Shown here piece after piece: positions 34,525 to 43,889 of a DNA stretch of 64,000 bases. The stretch is taken from positions 62,001 through 126,000 of the forward strand of contig CAVRBW010000005.1 in NCBI GenBank assembly GCA_963719325.1, given 5' to 3'. The notes under the pieces were generated by a model. It was not told the origin of the DNA. It searched no databases and worked only from the letters and a program-made list of their open reading frames with translations. Position numbers and translations under genes: made by a program. Numbering within the stretch: position 1 is the stretch's first letter; each line of letters begins with the position of its first letter. This stretch comes from DATBLE01 sp963719325 (GTDB lineage: Bacteria; Actinomycetota; Thermoleophilia; Gaiellales; Gaiellaceae).

Positions 34525-35313
34525 TCAAGCGGCCGCGAGCGCAGCGAGCCGCTGCAGGCAGAACGCGCCTTCGTGAGGCGAGCGAACGGCAGGGAGAGGG
34601 TCGGCTTCGTAGCTTTGATCCGTCCTGAACCGCTCCCGCCGCGTCGCATGGGCGCCTGCGATCGCGACCAGCGTTCCCTCTGCCAGCTCGCGCTTGCGAA
34701 GGCGAAGACCCGTGTAGCGCTCGGCGATCTCGAGTGCGTGCTCGGTGGACGCGAAGAAGAGCTCCCGCCTGGTCGTCCCCACCCACAGCGGGCGACCGAC
34801 ACCCCGGGCGAGGTACAGGAGGTCCGGGTTCCGCTCGTCGAGCCAGGCGGCCGCCATCGAGCCGCGGAATTCCTCGAAGCCGCGGGCGTTGCTGCCGGTC
34901 GCCTCGGCGACGGCGAAGATCACCTCCGAGTCCACGGTCATGCCGGGCTCCGCGCGACGGAATCCGTGGCGCGCCATGAGCTCGTCGTCGTTGAGAATCG
35001 TGCCGTTGTGGATCCCGACGACCGTGCCGTGCCGCACGGGATGGTTGTTGGCTGCGACGCGGGGGTGGCCCTTGGTGTAATCGCGCACGTGCAGAAGCAC
35101 CTGGCGCGTCTCCGCCGGAATCGAAAGCTGTTCGAGAACGGCGCTTGCCCCGGTGCGCTGTTTGTGAACGGAGACGTGCCCGGATGCCGTACGGTGCGCG
35201 TAGCCGACCGCGTCGGCACCGCGTTCGGCGATCGCGGCGAGCAGCGCCTGGGCCGCACGCGTCCGGTCGACCTCGCTTCGAGGGCTGAGGCTATAACCGG
35301 CGATACCGCACAT
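34525..35313 (-). CDS. Class II glutamine amidotransferase domain protein
   Basis: 262 residues beginning MCGIAGYSL, with Cys2 as the N-terminal nucleophile of class II (PurF/GlmS-type) glutaminases. Also present are HVRDYTKGHP, NNHPVRHGTVVGIHNGTI and DSEVIFAVAE. No synthetase or isomerase domain follows, so it is a stand-alone glutaminase whose ammonia acceptor is unknown. The start is fixed by the catalytic Cys2. TACTAT (35328-35323) lies nine bases upstream, a leaderless arrangement. Confidence 0.85.
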   Translation of the reverse strand: MCGIAGYSLSPRSEVDRTRAAQALLAAIAERGADAVGYAHRTASGHVSVHKQRTGASAVLEQLSIPAETRQVLLHVRDYTKGHPRVAANNHPVRHGTVVGIHNGTILNDDELMARHGFRRAEPGMTVDSEVIFAVAEATGSNARGFEEFRGSMAAAWLDERNPDLLYLARGVGRPLWVGTTRRELFFASTEHALEIAERYTGLRLRKRELAEGTLVAIAGAHATRRERFRTDQSYEADPLPAVRSPHEGAFCLQRLAALAAA

Positions 35314-35322
35314 GGATAACCC

Positions 35323-35328
35323 ATAGTA
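35323..35328 (-). promoter_or_regulatory. -10 element TACTAT of the glutaminase gene (leaderless candidate)
   Basis: On the minus strand TACTAT ends nine bases before the ATG at 35313. The start codon is independently fixed by the required Cys2, which makes this one of the firmest cases in the window. Confidence 0.55.
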
Positions 35329-35421
35329 GTCCGCTCGGCGGCGGTTCCTGGTGACGCAGGCCGCCACCGTGTCCCCCGAACGAGTGAGACCGGCCTCCGG
35401 GGACATGCCGATACCTCATGG

Positions 35422-36372
35422 GTGATGGAGGAGCGGCCCTCGACGGACCCTGCGCACGAGCAGCCCAAGCTCGAGCTCGTGCCGGCCCTCGACGAGCCGG
35501 ACGCGGTCGAAGCGGAGGAAGAGGAACCGGAGGCTCTGGACGAGCCGAGTCCGACGCAGGACCCGCTCAAGCTCTACGTCCGCCAGATCGGCGGGCGCCT
35601 GCTCACCGCCGCCGAGGAGCGCGCGCTCGCGCAGCGCAAGGACGCCGGCGACGAGGAGGCGAAGAAGCGCCTGATCGAGGCGAACCTCCGCCTGGTGATG
35701 TCGATCACGCGCAACTACACGAAGGCCGGAGTCCCGCTGCTCGACCTGATCCAGGAGGGCAACCTCGGCTTGATCCGTGCGGTCGAGAAGTTCGACTGGC
35801 GGATGGGGTACAAGCTCTCCACCTACGCCACCTGGTGGATCCGCCAGGCGGTCACGCGCGCTCTTGCCGACCAGGGGCGAACGATCAGGCTGCCCGTGCA
35901 CGTCGCCGAGCAGGTTCGCCGGGTCATGCGCTCACGTCGAGTCCTTTCTCAGAAGCTGAACCGCGACCCGAACCTGCGTGAGATCGCGAAGGAGAGCGGC
36001 TTCACGGAGACGAAGGTGCGCGACCTGCTGGAGCTGATCGAGGACCCGATCAGCCTGGAGACGCCGGTCGGCGACGGTGAGTCGAGCTACGGCGACCTGA
36101 TCGAGGACGAGAACGCGGACCTGCCGGAAGAGTCGACTGCCGAGACGATGAGGTCGAGCGAGCTCGTCAGAGCCCTCGACCAGCTGAACCCGCGCATGCG
36201 GCTCGTCATCTCGCGGCGCTTCGGCCTCGACGGCCAGGCGCCGCAAACGCTCGAGCAGGTCGGCTCCGAGCTCGGGATCACACGCGAGCGCGTGCGGCAG
36301 CTCGAGTCACGCGCCCTACGAGAGCTGCGCGCGCAAGCACCCGAGCTGTACCTGTACCTCCGCTCCGCGTAA
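35422..36372 (+). CDS. RNA polymerase sigma-70 family factor (group 1/2)
   Basis: 316 residues: acidic N-terminus, region 1.2 (DPLKLYVRQIGGRLLTAAEE), region 2 with NLRLVMSITRNYTKAGVPLLDLIQEGN and the -10 reading helix FDWRMGYKLSTYATWWIRQA, region 3, and region 4.2 TLEQVGSELGITRERVRQLE. It lacks region 1.1, suggesting an alternative, primary-like sigma factor. GTG 35422 or ATG 35425 are both possible. A second sigma gene faces it from the other strand, the 3' ends 163 bases apart. Confidence 0.9.
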   Translation: MMEERPSTDPAHEQPKLELVPALDEPDAVEAEEEEPEALDEPSPTQDPLKLYVRQIGGRLLTAAEERALAQRKDAGDEEAKKRLIEANLRLVMSITRNYTKAGVPLLDLIQEGNLGLIRAVEKFDWRMGYKLSTYATWWIRQAVTRALADQGRTIRLPVHVAEQVRRVMRSRRVLSQKLNRDPNLREIAKESGFTETKVRDLLELIEDPISLETPVGDGESSYGDLIEDENADLPEESTAETMRSSELVRALDQLNPRMRLVISRRFGLDGQAPQTLEQVGSELGITRERVRQLESRALRELRAQAPELYLYLRSA

Positions 36373-36470
36373 TCCCGACGAGCCACCACCTCGACTCGGT
36401 CGTAGAAGTTCGTCCCCGCGACCGACATGGCGGGCGCGGGAAACCGCGGCCACTAAGGTGCAGAACTGCT

Positions 36471-36535
36471 CTTGGGGAAGGGGGCACACGGGGGAAACCG
36501 GCTGTTTCCCCCGTGAAGCGAGCGAAGCGAGCGTC
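36471..36535 (-). repeat. Stop-adjacent palindromic element, copy C (likely terminator)
   Basis: Read on the minus strand from the TGA of the sigma gene: GA, CGCTCGCTTCGCTCGCTTC, a perfect 12-bp hairpin (36515-36504 with 36498-36487), then TGCCCCCTTCCCC. This is the same order of parts as copy A at 1037, and the stem matches copy B at 20599. It may end both convergent sigma genes. Confidence 0.65.
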
Positions 36536-37600
<1,065 letters not shown>

Positions 37601-37603
37601 GTC

Positions 37604-37621
37604 GGGTACGTCCGTGTACCC
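37604..37621. promoter_or_regulatory. Palindrome upstream of rpoD
   Basis: GGGTAC and GTACCC flank six bases directly before the rpoD start codons. It could be an operator or an mRNA hairpin near the ribosome site. No matching copy was seen elsewhere. Confidence 0.35.
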
Positions 37622-37928
37622 GCCCCCGCGAGCGATTCAAACACGTTCCAGAAGGAAAGTCGAGTTCTGGACGACGCACGAGAATCAGTGTTATGTCAAG
37701 TTGGAGGGTGCGAGACAGCTCCCGCGCAAATTGCGAGGTTTTTCGTCCCTCCCTCTCTTGAACTGGTGGATCGGGCCGTCTAGATTGCCGCTTGCGCCGA
37801 GCACGGAGCGCGAGTAGGTCGAGACCGGGTCGGGCGGCAGTACGCGGAAGCGGAAGGTCGGTCGACTCGGTGGACGAAAGCGCAACCGGCTCGGCGAACT
37901 CTTGGTCCCCTCCACTAGGATCGCGATC
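37622..37928. other. Intergenic stretch between rpoD and a small membrane gene
   Basis: About 300 bases without a supported gene. The part 37620-37780 is AT-richer than its surroundings and holds TTGACA on the minus strand (37699-37694), probably part of the rpoD promoter. The part 37790-37905 is GC-rich with no frame of coding character. No RNA family was recognised. Confidence 0.4.
37916..37921 (+). promoter_or_regulatory. -10 element TAGGAT of small membrane gene (leaderless candidate)
   Basis: TAGGAT ends seven bases before GTG 37929. It is the reason for choosing this start over the GTG 27 bases further up, which lies before the -10 box. Confidence 0.45.
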
Positions 37929-38141
37929 GTGCTCCACCTGAGGCCGCCGAGCATCGACCATGGGACGATCTCGTTCGTCTGGGCACTGGTGCTCGGCGTG
38001 CTCCTGTGGGCGTTCCTGCTGGCGGTGGGCGTGTCGAAGCCCACCGCCTTCATCGTCGCCGCACTCGCCGCCTGTGTGATCTTTCTGTACGTCCGGCTCT
38101 ACGGCGAGGACGAGCCTCGCCGGCGTCGATCGACTCCCTAG
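37929..38141 (+). CDS. Small two-helix membrane protein
   Basis: 70 residues with two membrane segments (ISFVWALVLGVLLWAFLLAVGV and PTAFIVAALAACVIFLYVRLYG) and a basic C-terminal tail (EDEPRRRRSTP). I do not recognise a family. Leaderless-type context supports the gene being real. The neighbour on the other strand is another membrane protein. Confidence 0.6.
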   Translation: MLHLRPPSIDHGTISFVWALVLGVLLWAFLLAVGVSKPTAFIVAALAACVIFLYVRLYGEDEPRRRRSTP

Positions 38142-38146
38142 CGCGG

Positions 38147-38719
38147 CTAGCGAACGGGTTGCTCTTGGCGGGCCGGTTCGGGTCGGGTCGTCGGTTCCGG
38201 GGTCGGGATCACCGGGCCGGGCACGGTCTCTCGCGCGTCCGGCGCGAATGGCTCCTCCACCACCGGCTGCGTCACAGGCGCAGGCTCGGCGGCGCGGAGC
38301 GGTCCGGACGTATCGAACGTCAGGCCGAACACCAGCCCGAGCCCGAATGCGAGCACACCCAGGTAGGCGTGCAAGTCGGCGACGAGACCGCCGATGCCCG
38401 CATGGCCCGACCAGGCCGTGATCTGCCGCTGGAACCAGTTCGCGTCAGGCTGGCCGGCCAGCAAGACCCAACCGGCCGCGACGAGCGTCGGCAGAAAGCC
38501 GATCAGGAAGACCCCGATCGAGATCCGGGGCACCCCCCACTTCGTCCAGCCGCCGACGAGTTGCGACAGCGCCATCGTCAGCCCGGCGCCGGCGAGGATG
38601 CCGTACACCGCCCAGTAGCCGCCGACTGACCCGGCTCCGATCTGGGTCGAGATCCAGATCAGCAGCCCGGCAACCCCCGCGCCGACAAGAGTGAATGCTC
38701 CACGCACGGTTCCGATCAT
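38147..38719 (-). CDS. Four-helix membrane protein with Pro/Glu-rich tail
   Basis: 190 residues: four hydrophobic segments (near residues 8-28, 35-55, 67-88 and 115-136) and a C-terminal tail rich in Pro, Glu, Val and Thr (VTQPVVEEPFAPDARETVPG...PTPEPTTRPEP) that looks disordered. No known family or catalytic residues. It might be a small envelope protein. Confidence 0.65.
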   Translation of the reverse strand: MIGTVRGAFTLVGAGVAGLLIWISTQIGAGSVGGYWAVYGILAGAGLTMALSQLVGGWTKWGVPRISIGVFLIGFLPTLVAAGWVLLAGQPDANWFQRQITAWSGHAGIGGLVADLHAYLGVLAFGLGLVFGLTFDTSGPLRAAEPAPVTQPVVEEPFAPDARETVPGPVIPTPEPTTRPEPARQEQPVR

Positions 38720-38771
38720 TCAAATCACCTCCGCCCTTCTCTACCCTGATCTCGCGAACGCTAAGCAGCGG

Positions 38772-39374
38772 TTACCACAGCATCCGGCGGGCGTCGAAGC
38801 TCGCGGAGTGGAGCTCGGCAGTGAACTCGTCGACGATGCTCTGTGCGTCCTCGCCGAACACGTGTTCGACCACGCCGATCGATTCGTCGTTTCGGAACGG
38901 CAGGTCGACGTGCTCGTGCGAGACGAGGTTGACCGAGGTGCGTTCACACGCCGGACACCGCACGGCGATGCCGAGGCGCTGCTCCCTGTCGCCCGGCGCA
39001 AGCAGGAAGAACGACGAGGGGAAGACGGGCCGGGGCCGCTCCTCCGGATAGCAGAAGAAGCTCCAAGGCCAGTCGCCCGACTGGATGCGGAGCGCGGCCA
39101 GGTCGACCAGCTCACAGGCGACCTCCTCGAGCCTGGCGGTCATCAGGTTCAGGAACTGCCCTGCCTGCAGCCCCAGCGGCGCCCAGTCCAGGTCGTCGTG
39201 CGTGACGAGGCCGGGATGCTCGTCCCCGCATGGGCAGTCGAAGCTGACGCGGTAGACGGCGGGATGCGCGGTGCCGTCTAGCCGCGCGAGCGACCGGAAC
39301 GAGGAAAGAGCAACCGACGTCGTCCCCCGCTTCGGACACGCGAACGTGTACCGCGTCGTCAGGACGTCGTACAT
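38772..39374 (-). CDS. Hypothetical protein with Cys-rich possible zinc motifs
   Basis: 200 residues with no signal peptide. Cys pairs occur in FACPKRG, FDCPCGDEH and VRCPACERT, so one or two zinc sites are possible, loosely like CpXC-type domains. Other features are YRVSFDCPCG and a Phe/Pro-rich PVFPSSFFLLAPGD. Function not recognised. It faces apt, lying upstream on the same strand with a gap of 44 bases to the apt stop. Confidence 0.6.
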   Translation of the reverse strand: MYDVLTTRYTFACPKRGTTSVALSSFRSLARLDGTAHPAVYRVSFDCPCGDEHPGLVTHDDLDWAPLGLQAGQFLNLMTARLEEVACELVDLAALRIQSGDWPWSFFCYPEERPRPVFPSSFFLLAPGDREQRLGIAVRCPACERTSVNLVSHEHVDLPFRNDESIGVVEHVFGEDAQSIVDEFTAELHSASFDARRMLW

Positions 39375-39418
39375 CTCTCCTATGTAATCCGTCCGCCGGA
39401 CGGAGCCTAAACGGGCCG

Positions 39419-39943
39419 CTACTCGGCGTACTGCAGGAGCGAGAAGACGTCGTAGCCCGTCAGCCGCTCGCGTCCGTTCAGGAACTCGAGCTCGATGATG
39501 AACGGCAGCCCGACCACCTCGCCGCCCAGCTGCTCGACCAGCTCGACGGTCGCCTTGGCGGTCCCCCCCGTGGCCAGCACGTCGTCGTGGATCAGCACGC
39601 GCTGACCCTTGACGATCGCGTCGGCGTGCACCTCGAGGGAGTCGAAGCCGTACTCGAGGGCGTACTTTGCCGCGACCGTTCGCCAGGGAAGCTTCCCGGG
39701 CTTGCGCGCAGCGACGAACCCACAGCCGAGCCGGCAGGCCAGCGCACCGCCGGTGATGTAGCCGCGGGCCTCGGCTCCGAGCACGACGTCCGGCTGCCGA
39801 GGCTCGGCCCAGGCTGCGATCTGCTCGACGGCCTCGCGTAGCGCCGCGGGGTTTGCGAGGAGCGGCATGATGTCCTTGAAGACGATCCCCGGCTTCGGGA
39901 AGTCGTTGACGTCGCGAATCTTGGCGCCCAGGTCGATGGTCAT
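39419..39943 (-). CDS. apt: Adenine phosphoribosyltransferase
   Basis: 174 residues: VNDFPKPGIVFKDIMPLLANP, VVLGAEARGYI, AARKPGKLPW and the PRPP loop VLIHDDVLATGGTAKA, all diagnostic of Apt, which makes AMP from adenine and PRPP. It can salvage bases freed by the nucleoside hydrolases elsewhere in the window. The ATG at 39943 overlaps the upstream MerR gene's stop by ATGA and ends the rsiG-like/FHA/MerR/apt operon. Confidence 0.94.
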   Translation of the reverse strand: MTIDLGAKIRDVNDFPKPGIVFKDIMPLLANPAALREAVEQIAAWAEPRQPDVVLGAEARGYITGGALACRLGCGFVAARKPGKLPWRTVAAKYALEYGFDSLEVHADAIVKGQRVLIHDDVLATGGTAKATVELVEQLGGEVVGLPFIIELEFLNGRERLTGYDVFSLLQYAE

Positions 39944-40596
39944 GGGTTCACGCGGCTCCGCAAAGCGCGCCAGAAGAGAAGCTGACTGAGCTCCTGTGCG
40001 AGCTCCGCCAGCACGTGCAGGTCCTCCATCGCCCCGTGCCGCGCCTCCGGATTCCGCGAGTGGAGCTTCGGGACGAGAGCCTCGAGCAGGTCGGACTGGT
40101 TGCCCGCCGCGGTCGCGAATTTCCGGAGATGACGCACGTCCGCACCCGCACTCGTCAGGCGAGCGCACACTGCTGCGATATCCGCGTCGCGCTCGCTGAA
40201 CGGGGGCTCGAGGAGGCCGTATTCGACCAGCTCGCGGGCCTGCTGCCCGGTGATTCCCGCTCGCTCGCACAGGTCGGAGAGGTCGACCTCGCGCTCCGGC
40301 GCGGAGAGTCCCGCCCGCCGGCGGCGTCGATCCTTGGACGAGGTCGACGCGAGCTCCTGGCGGATCACGCGGAGCGGCAGGAACTCGTCCCGCTGCAGCC
40401 GGAGGATCGTCTCGAGCCGTTCGATGTCCTCTTCGCTGAAGAGCCGGTAGCCTCCGCGCGTGCGCTTCGGGGCGAGCAGGCCCTGATCTTCGAGGTAGCG
40501 GATCTTCGAGATCGAGATGTCGGGGAAATCCGACTGCAGCCGCCGGCAGACGGAGCCGATCGTGTGCAAGCGCGGAGCGGAGGCGGTCGTCGTCAT
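39940..40596 (-). CDS. ftsR: MerR-family regulator, FtsR/Rv1828-like
   Basis: 218 residues. The N-terminal winged helix (HTIGSVCRRLQSDFPDISISKIRYLEDQGLLAPKRT, GYRLFSEEDIERL, LRLQRDEFLPLRVIRQEL) is the form seen in mycobacterial Rv1828 and corynebacterial FtsR, which sit next to garA/odhI. FtsR regulates ftsZ and other genes in Corynebacterium. The C-terminal domain (LSDLCERAGITGQQARELVEYGLL) is a second helical module. The start overlaps the FHA gene stop by ATGA. Synteny strengthens the call. Confidence 0.83.
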   Translation of the reverse strand: MTTTASAPRLHTIGSVCRRLQSDFPDISISKIRYLEDQGLLAPKRTRGGYRLFSEEDIERLETILRLQRDEFLPLRVIRQELASTSSKDRRRRRAGLSAPEREVDLSDLCERAGITGQQARELVEYGLLEPPFSERDADIAAVCARLTSAGADVRHLRKFATAAGNQSDLLEALVPKLHSRNPEARHGAMEDLHVLAELAQELSQLLFWRALRSRVNP

Positions 40597-41060
40597 CGCT
40601 CGAGGAAGATGAGCCGGTACTTGCCGATCTGGACTTCGTCGCCGTCGTCGAGCTCTGCCCGTTCGATTCGCCGCCGATTCAGGAACGTTCCGTTCAAGCT
40701 GCCGAGATCTTCGATGGCGAACCGCTCTGCTCCTTTCGCAACGATCGCGTGTCGGCGGGAGACCGTGACGTCGTCCAGGAAGATGTCGCAGTCTGGAGAG
40801 CGGCCGATCGTCGTCTGTGCCCGCTCGAGCGCGAATTGCTCGCCGGCCCGACCGCCACCCGAACGGACGACGAACGTCGGTCCTTCGACCCCGAGCTCCT
40901 CGAGGGCATCCCCCCTCTCCTCTTCCACCTCCTCGGGTGAGAACGTCATCGTCACGTCGTCGGAGGCGCTCTCCGTGACCAGGAGCGCCCCGCAGCGCGA
41001 GCAGTAGTTCGCGGACTCCAGGTTCTGGAATCCGCACTCCGGACAGTAGACGTGGCTCAC
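40593..41060 (-). CDS. garA: GarA/OdhI-like FHA protein with N-terminal zinc ribbon
   Basis: 155 residues. Cys6, 9, 20 and 23 form a zinc ribbon; a Thr-bearing linker (DDVTMTF) follows; residues about 75-150 are an FHA domain (TTIGRSPDCDIFLDDVTVSRRHAIV, DLGSLNGTFLNR, DGDEVQIGKYRLIFL) very like mycobacterial GarA. GarA is phosphorylated on an N-terminal Thr by Ser/Thr kinases and then controls 2-oxoglutarate metabolism. Whether the TMT residues serve here is inference. The next gene is the FtsR-like MerR, as in mycobacteria. Confidence 0.85.
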   Translation of the reverse strand: MSHVYCPECGFQNLESANYCSRCGALLVTESASDDVTMTFSPEEVEEERGDALEELGVEGPTFVVRSGGGRAGEQFALERAQTTIGRSPDCDIFLDDVTVSRRHAIVAKGAERFAIEDLGSLNGTFLNRRRIERAELDDGDEVQIGKYRLIFLER

Positions 41061-41302
41061 TCGACCGGCGGTGGCGCAGCCTTGCCGGCGAGGATCTCGG
41101 AAAGCCGGTCGACGTCGACCTGGCCAAGCACTCCTTCACCCTTCTTCTGCAGCCTGGCGACAAGCTCCGCGCGCAGGATGTCCAGCTTGCCGTGGAGAAG
41201 ACGGCGCTGGTAGGAGATCTCGTTCTCCTCCGCTTCGAGCGAGTGGATGAGATCCTTGAGCTCGGCCTCCGAGAGGTTCGCGAGGTCCGGAAACGCGTCC
41301 AT
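41057..41302 (-). CDS. RsiG-like c-di-GMP-binding anti-sigma candidate
   Basis: 81 residues, mostly a helical hairpin. The second helix reads E26-x3-S30-x2-R33-x3-H37-x3-D41 (EENEISYQRRLLHGKLD), close to the E(x3)S(x2)R(x3)Q(x3)D signature with which RsiG binds c-di-GMP while holding the sigma factor WhiG; here His stands at the Gln position. One motif per chain suggests a homodimer. ATG 41302 has AAGGGA upstream; GTG 41305 is an alternative. It overlaps the FHA gene by ATGA. No WhiG-type sigma gene is next to it, though two other sigma genes lie 4 kb away. Confidence 0.65.
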   Translation of the reverse strand: MDAFPDLANLSEAELKDLIHSLEAEENEISYQRRLLHGKLDILRAELVARLQKKGEGVLGQVDVDRLSEILAGKAAPPPVE

Positions 41303-41366
41303 CACATCCCTTCTGTCGATGCTGCCCGCGGTGCCATTGAAGCAGGCGGCGGGCAAACGTTCAACC

Positions 41367-43889
41367 TCAACTTGAGATTTGCGCCTCGACGGGAGATTCC
41401 TGCCCTTGCATGACCTCTTCGACGAGTGCGCGCATCTCCTGCTCTAGCTCATTCGACGCGTCCAGGGTCTCGCCTTCCGCATAGATGTGGACCTGCGGCT
41501 CGTCGGGGTCGGGGAGCACCTCGACCCAGCCGCGCTCGTCGATGACCTTGATCCCGTCGGTGAGATCGAGCTCGCGGTCCTTCAGCCGCTCGGTCAGCAC
41601 CCTCATCACGAGCCCTTTCAGCGCCCAGGGACAGGCAAGCTGGCGGTGGACGACGCTGGCGACCGGCAGCTCGGCGACGAGCGCGGAGAGCGGCTCGTCG
41701 ACGGGTGCGAGCAGCTCGAGGAGTTTGCAGAGGCTTGCGACCGCGTCGTAGGCAGGCAGGAACTGCGGGAACACGTACCCGCCTCCCCCTGCACCGGCGA
41801 AGACGACACCGTCTTCCGAGGCGATCCTCGCCAGCTCACCGGGCGCGGCCGGGGTGCGGACGAGCTCGAATGTGCCGCCACCCGCGAGCTCCTCAGCTCG
41901 CGCGGTGACCGTGATCGGCACCGCGACCTTCCCGCTACGACCGTCGCCGGCGATCAGCTTCAGGTAGAGGAGGAGCGTCTGCTCCTCGAAGATCTCGTGC
42001 CCCCGCTCGTCGATCAGGAACAGGCGCTCCCCCGCGCGGTCGAAGACAGCGCCGAAGTCGGCGCCGATCGCGCTGACGAGATTCCGTGCCTGGTCGATCG
42101 TCTCGCGAACCGACGCGTCGCTCGCGCCTGCCTCGGTCGTGAAGCCGTGTGCGGAGATCGCCTCCACCTCGAGCGGGCCGAGCATGAGCGGCAGCACGAA
42201 CGACGAGGCGGAGTACCCGTAATCGACGACGATGCGGAAGCCTCTGGAACGGATCGACTCGATGTCGAGGTGCGTGAGCAGATCCTGCGCGTAGCTCTCG
42301 CGAACGCGAGCGGGATAGGTCACGCTTCCGATGTCTCCGAACGGAACGCGACGCAGCTCGCGTCGGGTGAAATGCTTCTCGACCTCCTTCTGGAGGGCGG
42401 TCGTCATCTGGATTCCGGGCTGCTCGAAGAACCGGATCTGCAGTGCCTCGGGATCGGTCGGGCTGACGCCGATGTGGAAGCCGGCGTCGTATCCGTGGGT
42501 CTTCAACAGGTGACGGCTGACCGCGGAAGGCAAGACCCGGAGATCCGCGACGTCGACGCCCGCCGAGTTCAAGCCGCTGATCATCGCCCGCTTGATCGTG
42601 CGGCACGCACGGGGCGACTCGCGGCTGGCGACGACGCGCGCACCTCGCTTCAGAGCGGTGCCGAGAGCGGCGGCCAGGCGGACGGCGACCTCCGGCGACA
42701 GGTCGACGTTGATCAGCCCGGAGACACCGTCCTTGGAGAACAGCGCCGACGTCGCCCTGGACTCCCAGATCAGGCTCTCGTGGATGTGCGCGCCGGACTC
42801 GACCTCTTTGTACGGGTAGATCCGGACCCCGGGCAGGATCATGCTCTGCGAGCCGAGCACGACCTCGTCGCCGATCGCCGCGCCTTCCTGGATGCGGACG
42901 TGCGCGCGGACGTCGCAGTTGCGCCCGAGCACCGCCCCTTCCACCAAGGCGCTCCGCCCGACGTGCGTGCTCGCGTCGATCACCGATCGCACCGTGCGAG
43001 CACCTTCCCGCAAGGTGACGCTCGCGGAGAGCACCGAGTACGGTCCGACCGACGCCTGCGGTGAGATCCGGCAGTAGTTGCCGATGAAGGCCGGCCCTTC
43101 CACATGACCGAGGTCGTCCATCTCCACGCCCTCGCCGACCCACAGGTTGCCGCGCAGGCGGATGCCGGGAATGTCCAGCGCCACCTGCCCGTCCAGCGCG
43201 TCGAAGTTCGCTTGGCGGAACTGGTCGAGGTTCCCGATGTCCTGCCAGTACCCGTCGCAGACCATCCCGTACAGCGGCCGGCCCATCTCCAGGAGGAGCG
43301 GGAAGAGCTCCTTCGAGAAGTCGTACGGTCGATCTGTGGGGACGTGCTGCAAGACCTCGGGCTCGAGCACGTAGATGCCCGTGTTGATCGTGTCCGAGAA
43401 GACCTGCCCCCACGAGGGCTTCTCGAGGAAGCGCTCGATACGGCCGTCCGAGTCCGTGACGACGATGCCGAATTCGAGCGGATTCTCCACCGCCTTGAGT
43501 CCGATCGTCACGGCCGCCTCGCGTTCTCGGTGGAAGGCGACGAGCTTGCTCAGGTCGATGTCGCAAAGGGCGTCGCCCGAGATGACGAGGACGGTGTCGT
43601 CGAGGCGCCCCGATGCGAGGCGAACCGACCCCGCGGTGCCGAGCGGCGACTCCTCGACCGAATACTCGATGCTCAGGCCCAGCGACTCGCCGTCGCCGAA
43701 GTAGCTGCGAATGGCCTGAGGCAGGAAGGCGAGGGTCACGATCACCTCGTCGAACCCGTGCTTCTTCAGCAGCTCGAGGATGTGCTCCATGCACGGCTTG
43801 CCGACGACGGGCACCATCGGCTTCGGCTGGTTCGACGTGAGTGGACGGAGCCGGGTCCCCTCCCCTCCGGCCATGACGACGGCTCTCAT
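41367..43889 (-). CDS. Sugar nucleotidyltransferase fused to phosphomannomutase-like domain
   Basis: 840 residues. Residues 1-230 form a nucleotidyltransferase (MRAVVMAGGEGTRLRPLT, PMVPVVGKP, GDALCDIDL, GYWQDIGN); 250-370 hexapeptide left-handed beta-helix; the rest a phosphohexomutase fold. It resembles actinobacterial and cyanobacterial mannose-1-phosphate guanylyltransferase fusions. In the mutase part the phosphoserine loop TASHNP reads GVSPTDPE and the sugar loop reads AGASDAS, so mutase activity is doubtful; degenerate loops may be usual for this family. GDP-mannose or a related sugar nucleotide is the likely product. Overlaps pgsA by ATGA. Confidence 0.85.
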   Translation of the reverse strand: MRAVVMAGGEGTRLRPLTSNQPKPMVPVVGKPCMEHILELLKKHGFDEVIVTLAFLPQAIRSYFGDGESLGLSIEYSVEESPLGTAGSVRLASGRLDDTVLVISGDALCDIDLSKLVAFHREREAAVTIGLKAVENPLEFGIVVTDSDGRIERFLEKPSWGQVFSDTINTGIYVLEPEVLQHVPTDRPYDFSKELFPLLLEMGRPLYGMVCDGYWQDIGNLDQFRQANFDALDGQVALDIPGIRLRGNLWVGEGVEMDDLGHVEGPAFIGNYCRISPQASVGPYSVLSASVTLREGARTVRSVIDASTHVGRSALVEGAVLGRNCDVRAHVRIQEGAAIGDEVVLGSQSMILPGVRIYPYKEVESGAHIHESLIWESRATSALFSKDGVSGLINVDLSPEVAVRLAAALGTALKRGARVVASRESPRACRTIKRAMISGLNSAGVDVADLRVLPSAVSRHLLKTHGYDAGFHIGVSPTDPEALQIRFFEQPGIQMTTALQKEVEKHFTRRELRRVPFGDIGSVTYPARVRESYAQDLLTHLDIESIRSRGFRIVVDYGYSASSFVLPLMLGPLEVEAISAHGFTTEAGASDASVRETIDQARNLVSAIGADFGAVFDRAGERLFLIDERGHEIFEEQTLLLYLKLIAGDGRSGKVAVPITVTARAEELAGGGTFELVRTPAAPGELARIASEDGVVFAGAGGGGYVFPQFLPAYDAVASLCKLLELLAPVDEPLSALVAELPVASVVHRQLACPWALKGLVMRVLTERLKDRELDLTDGIKVIDERGWVEVLPDPDEPQVHIYAEGETLDASNELEQEMRALVEEVMQGQESPVEAQISS

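Noticed and set aside
41487..43064. Plus-strand open frame of 525 residues opposite the sugar nucleotidyltransferase gene
   Set aside because: Asp/Arg/Gly-rich shadow of a GC-rich gene; the minus-strand frame has recognisable domains throughout.
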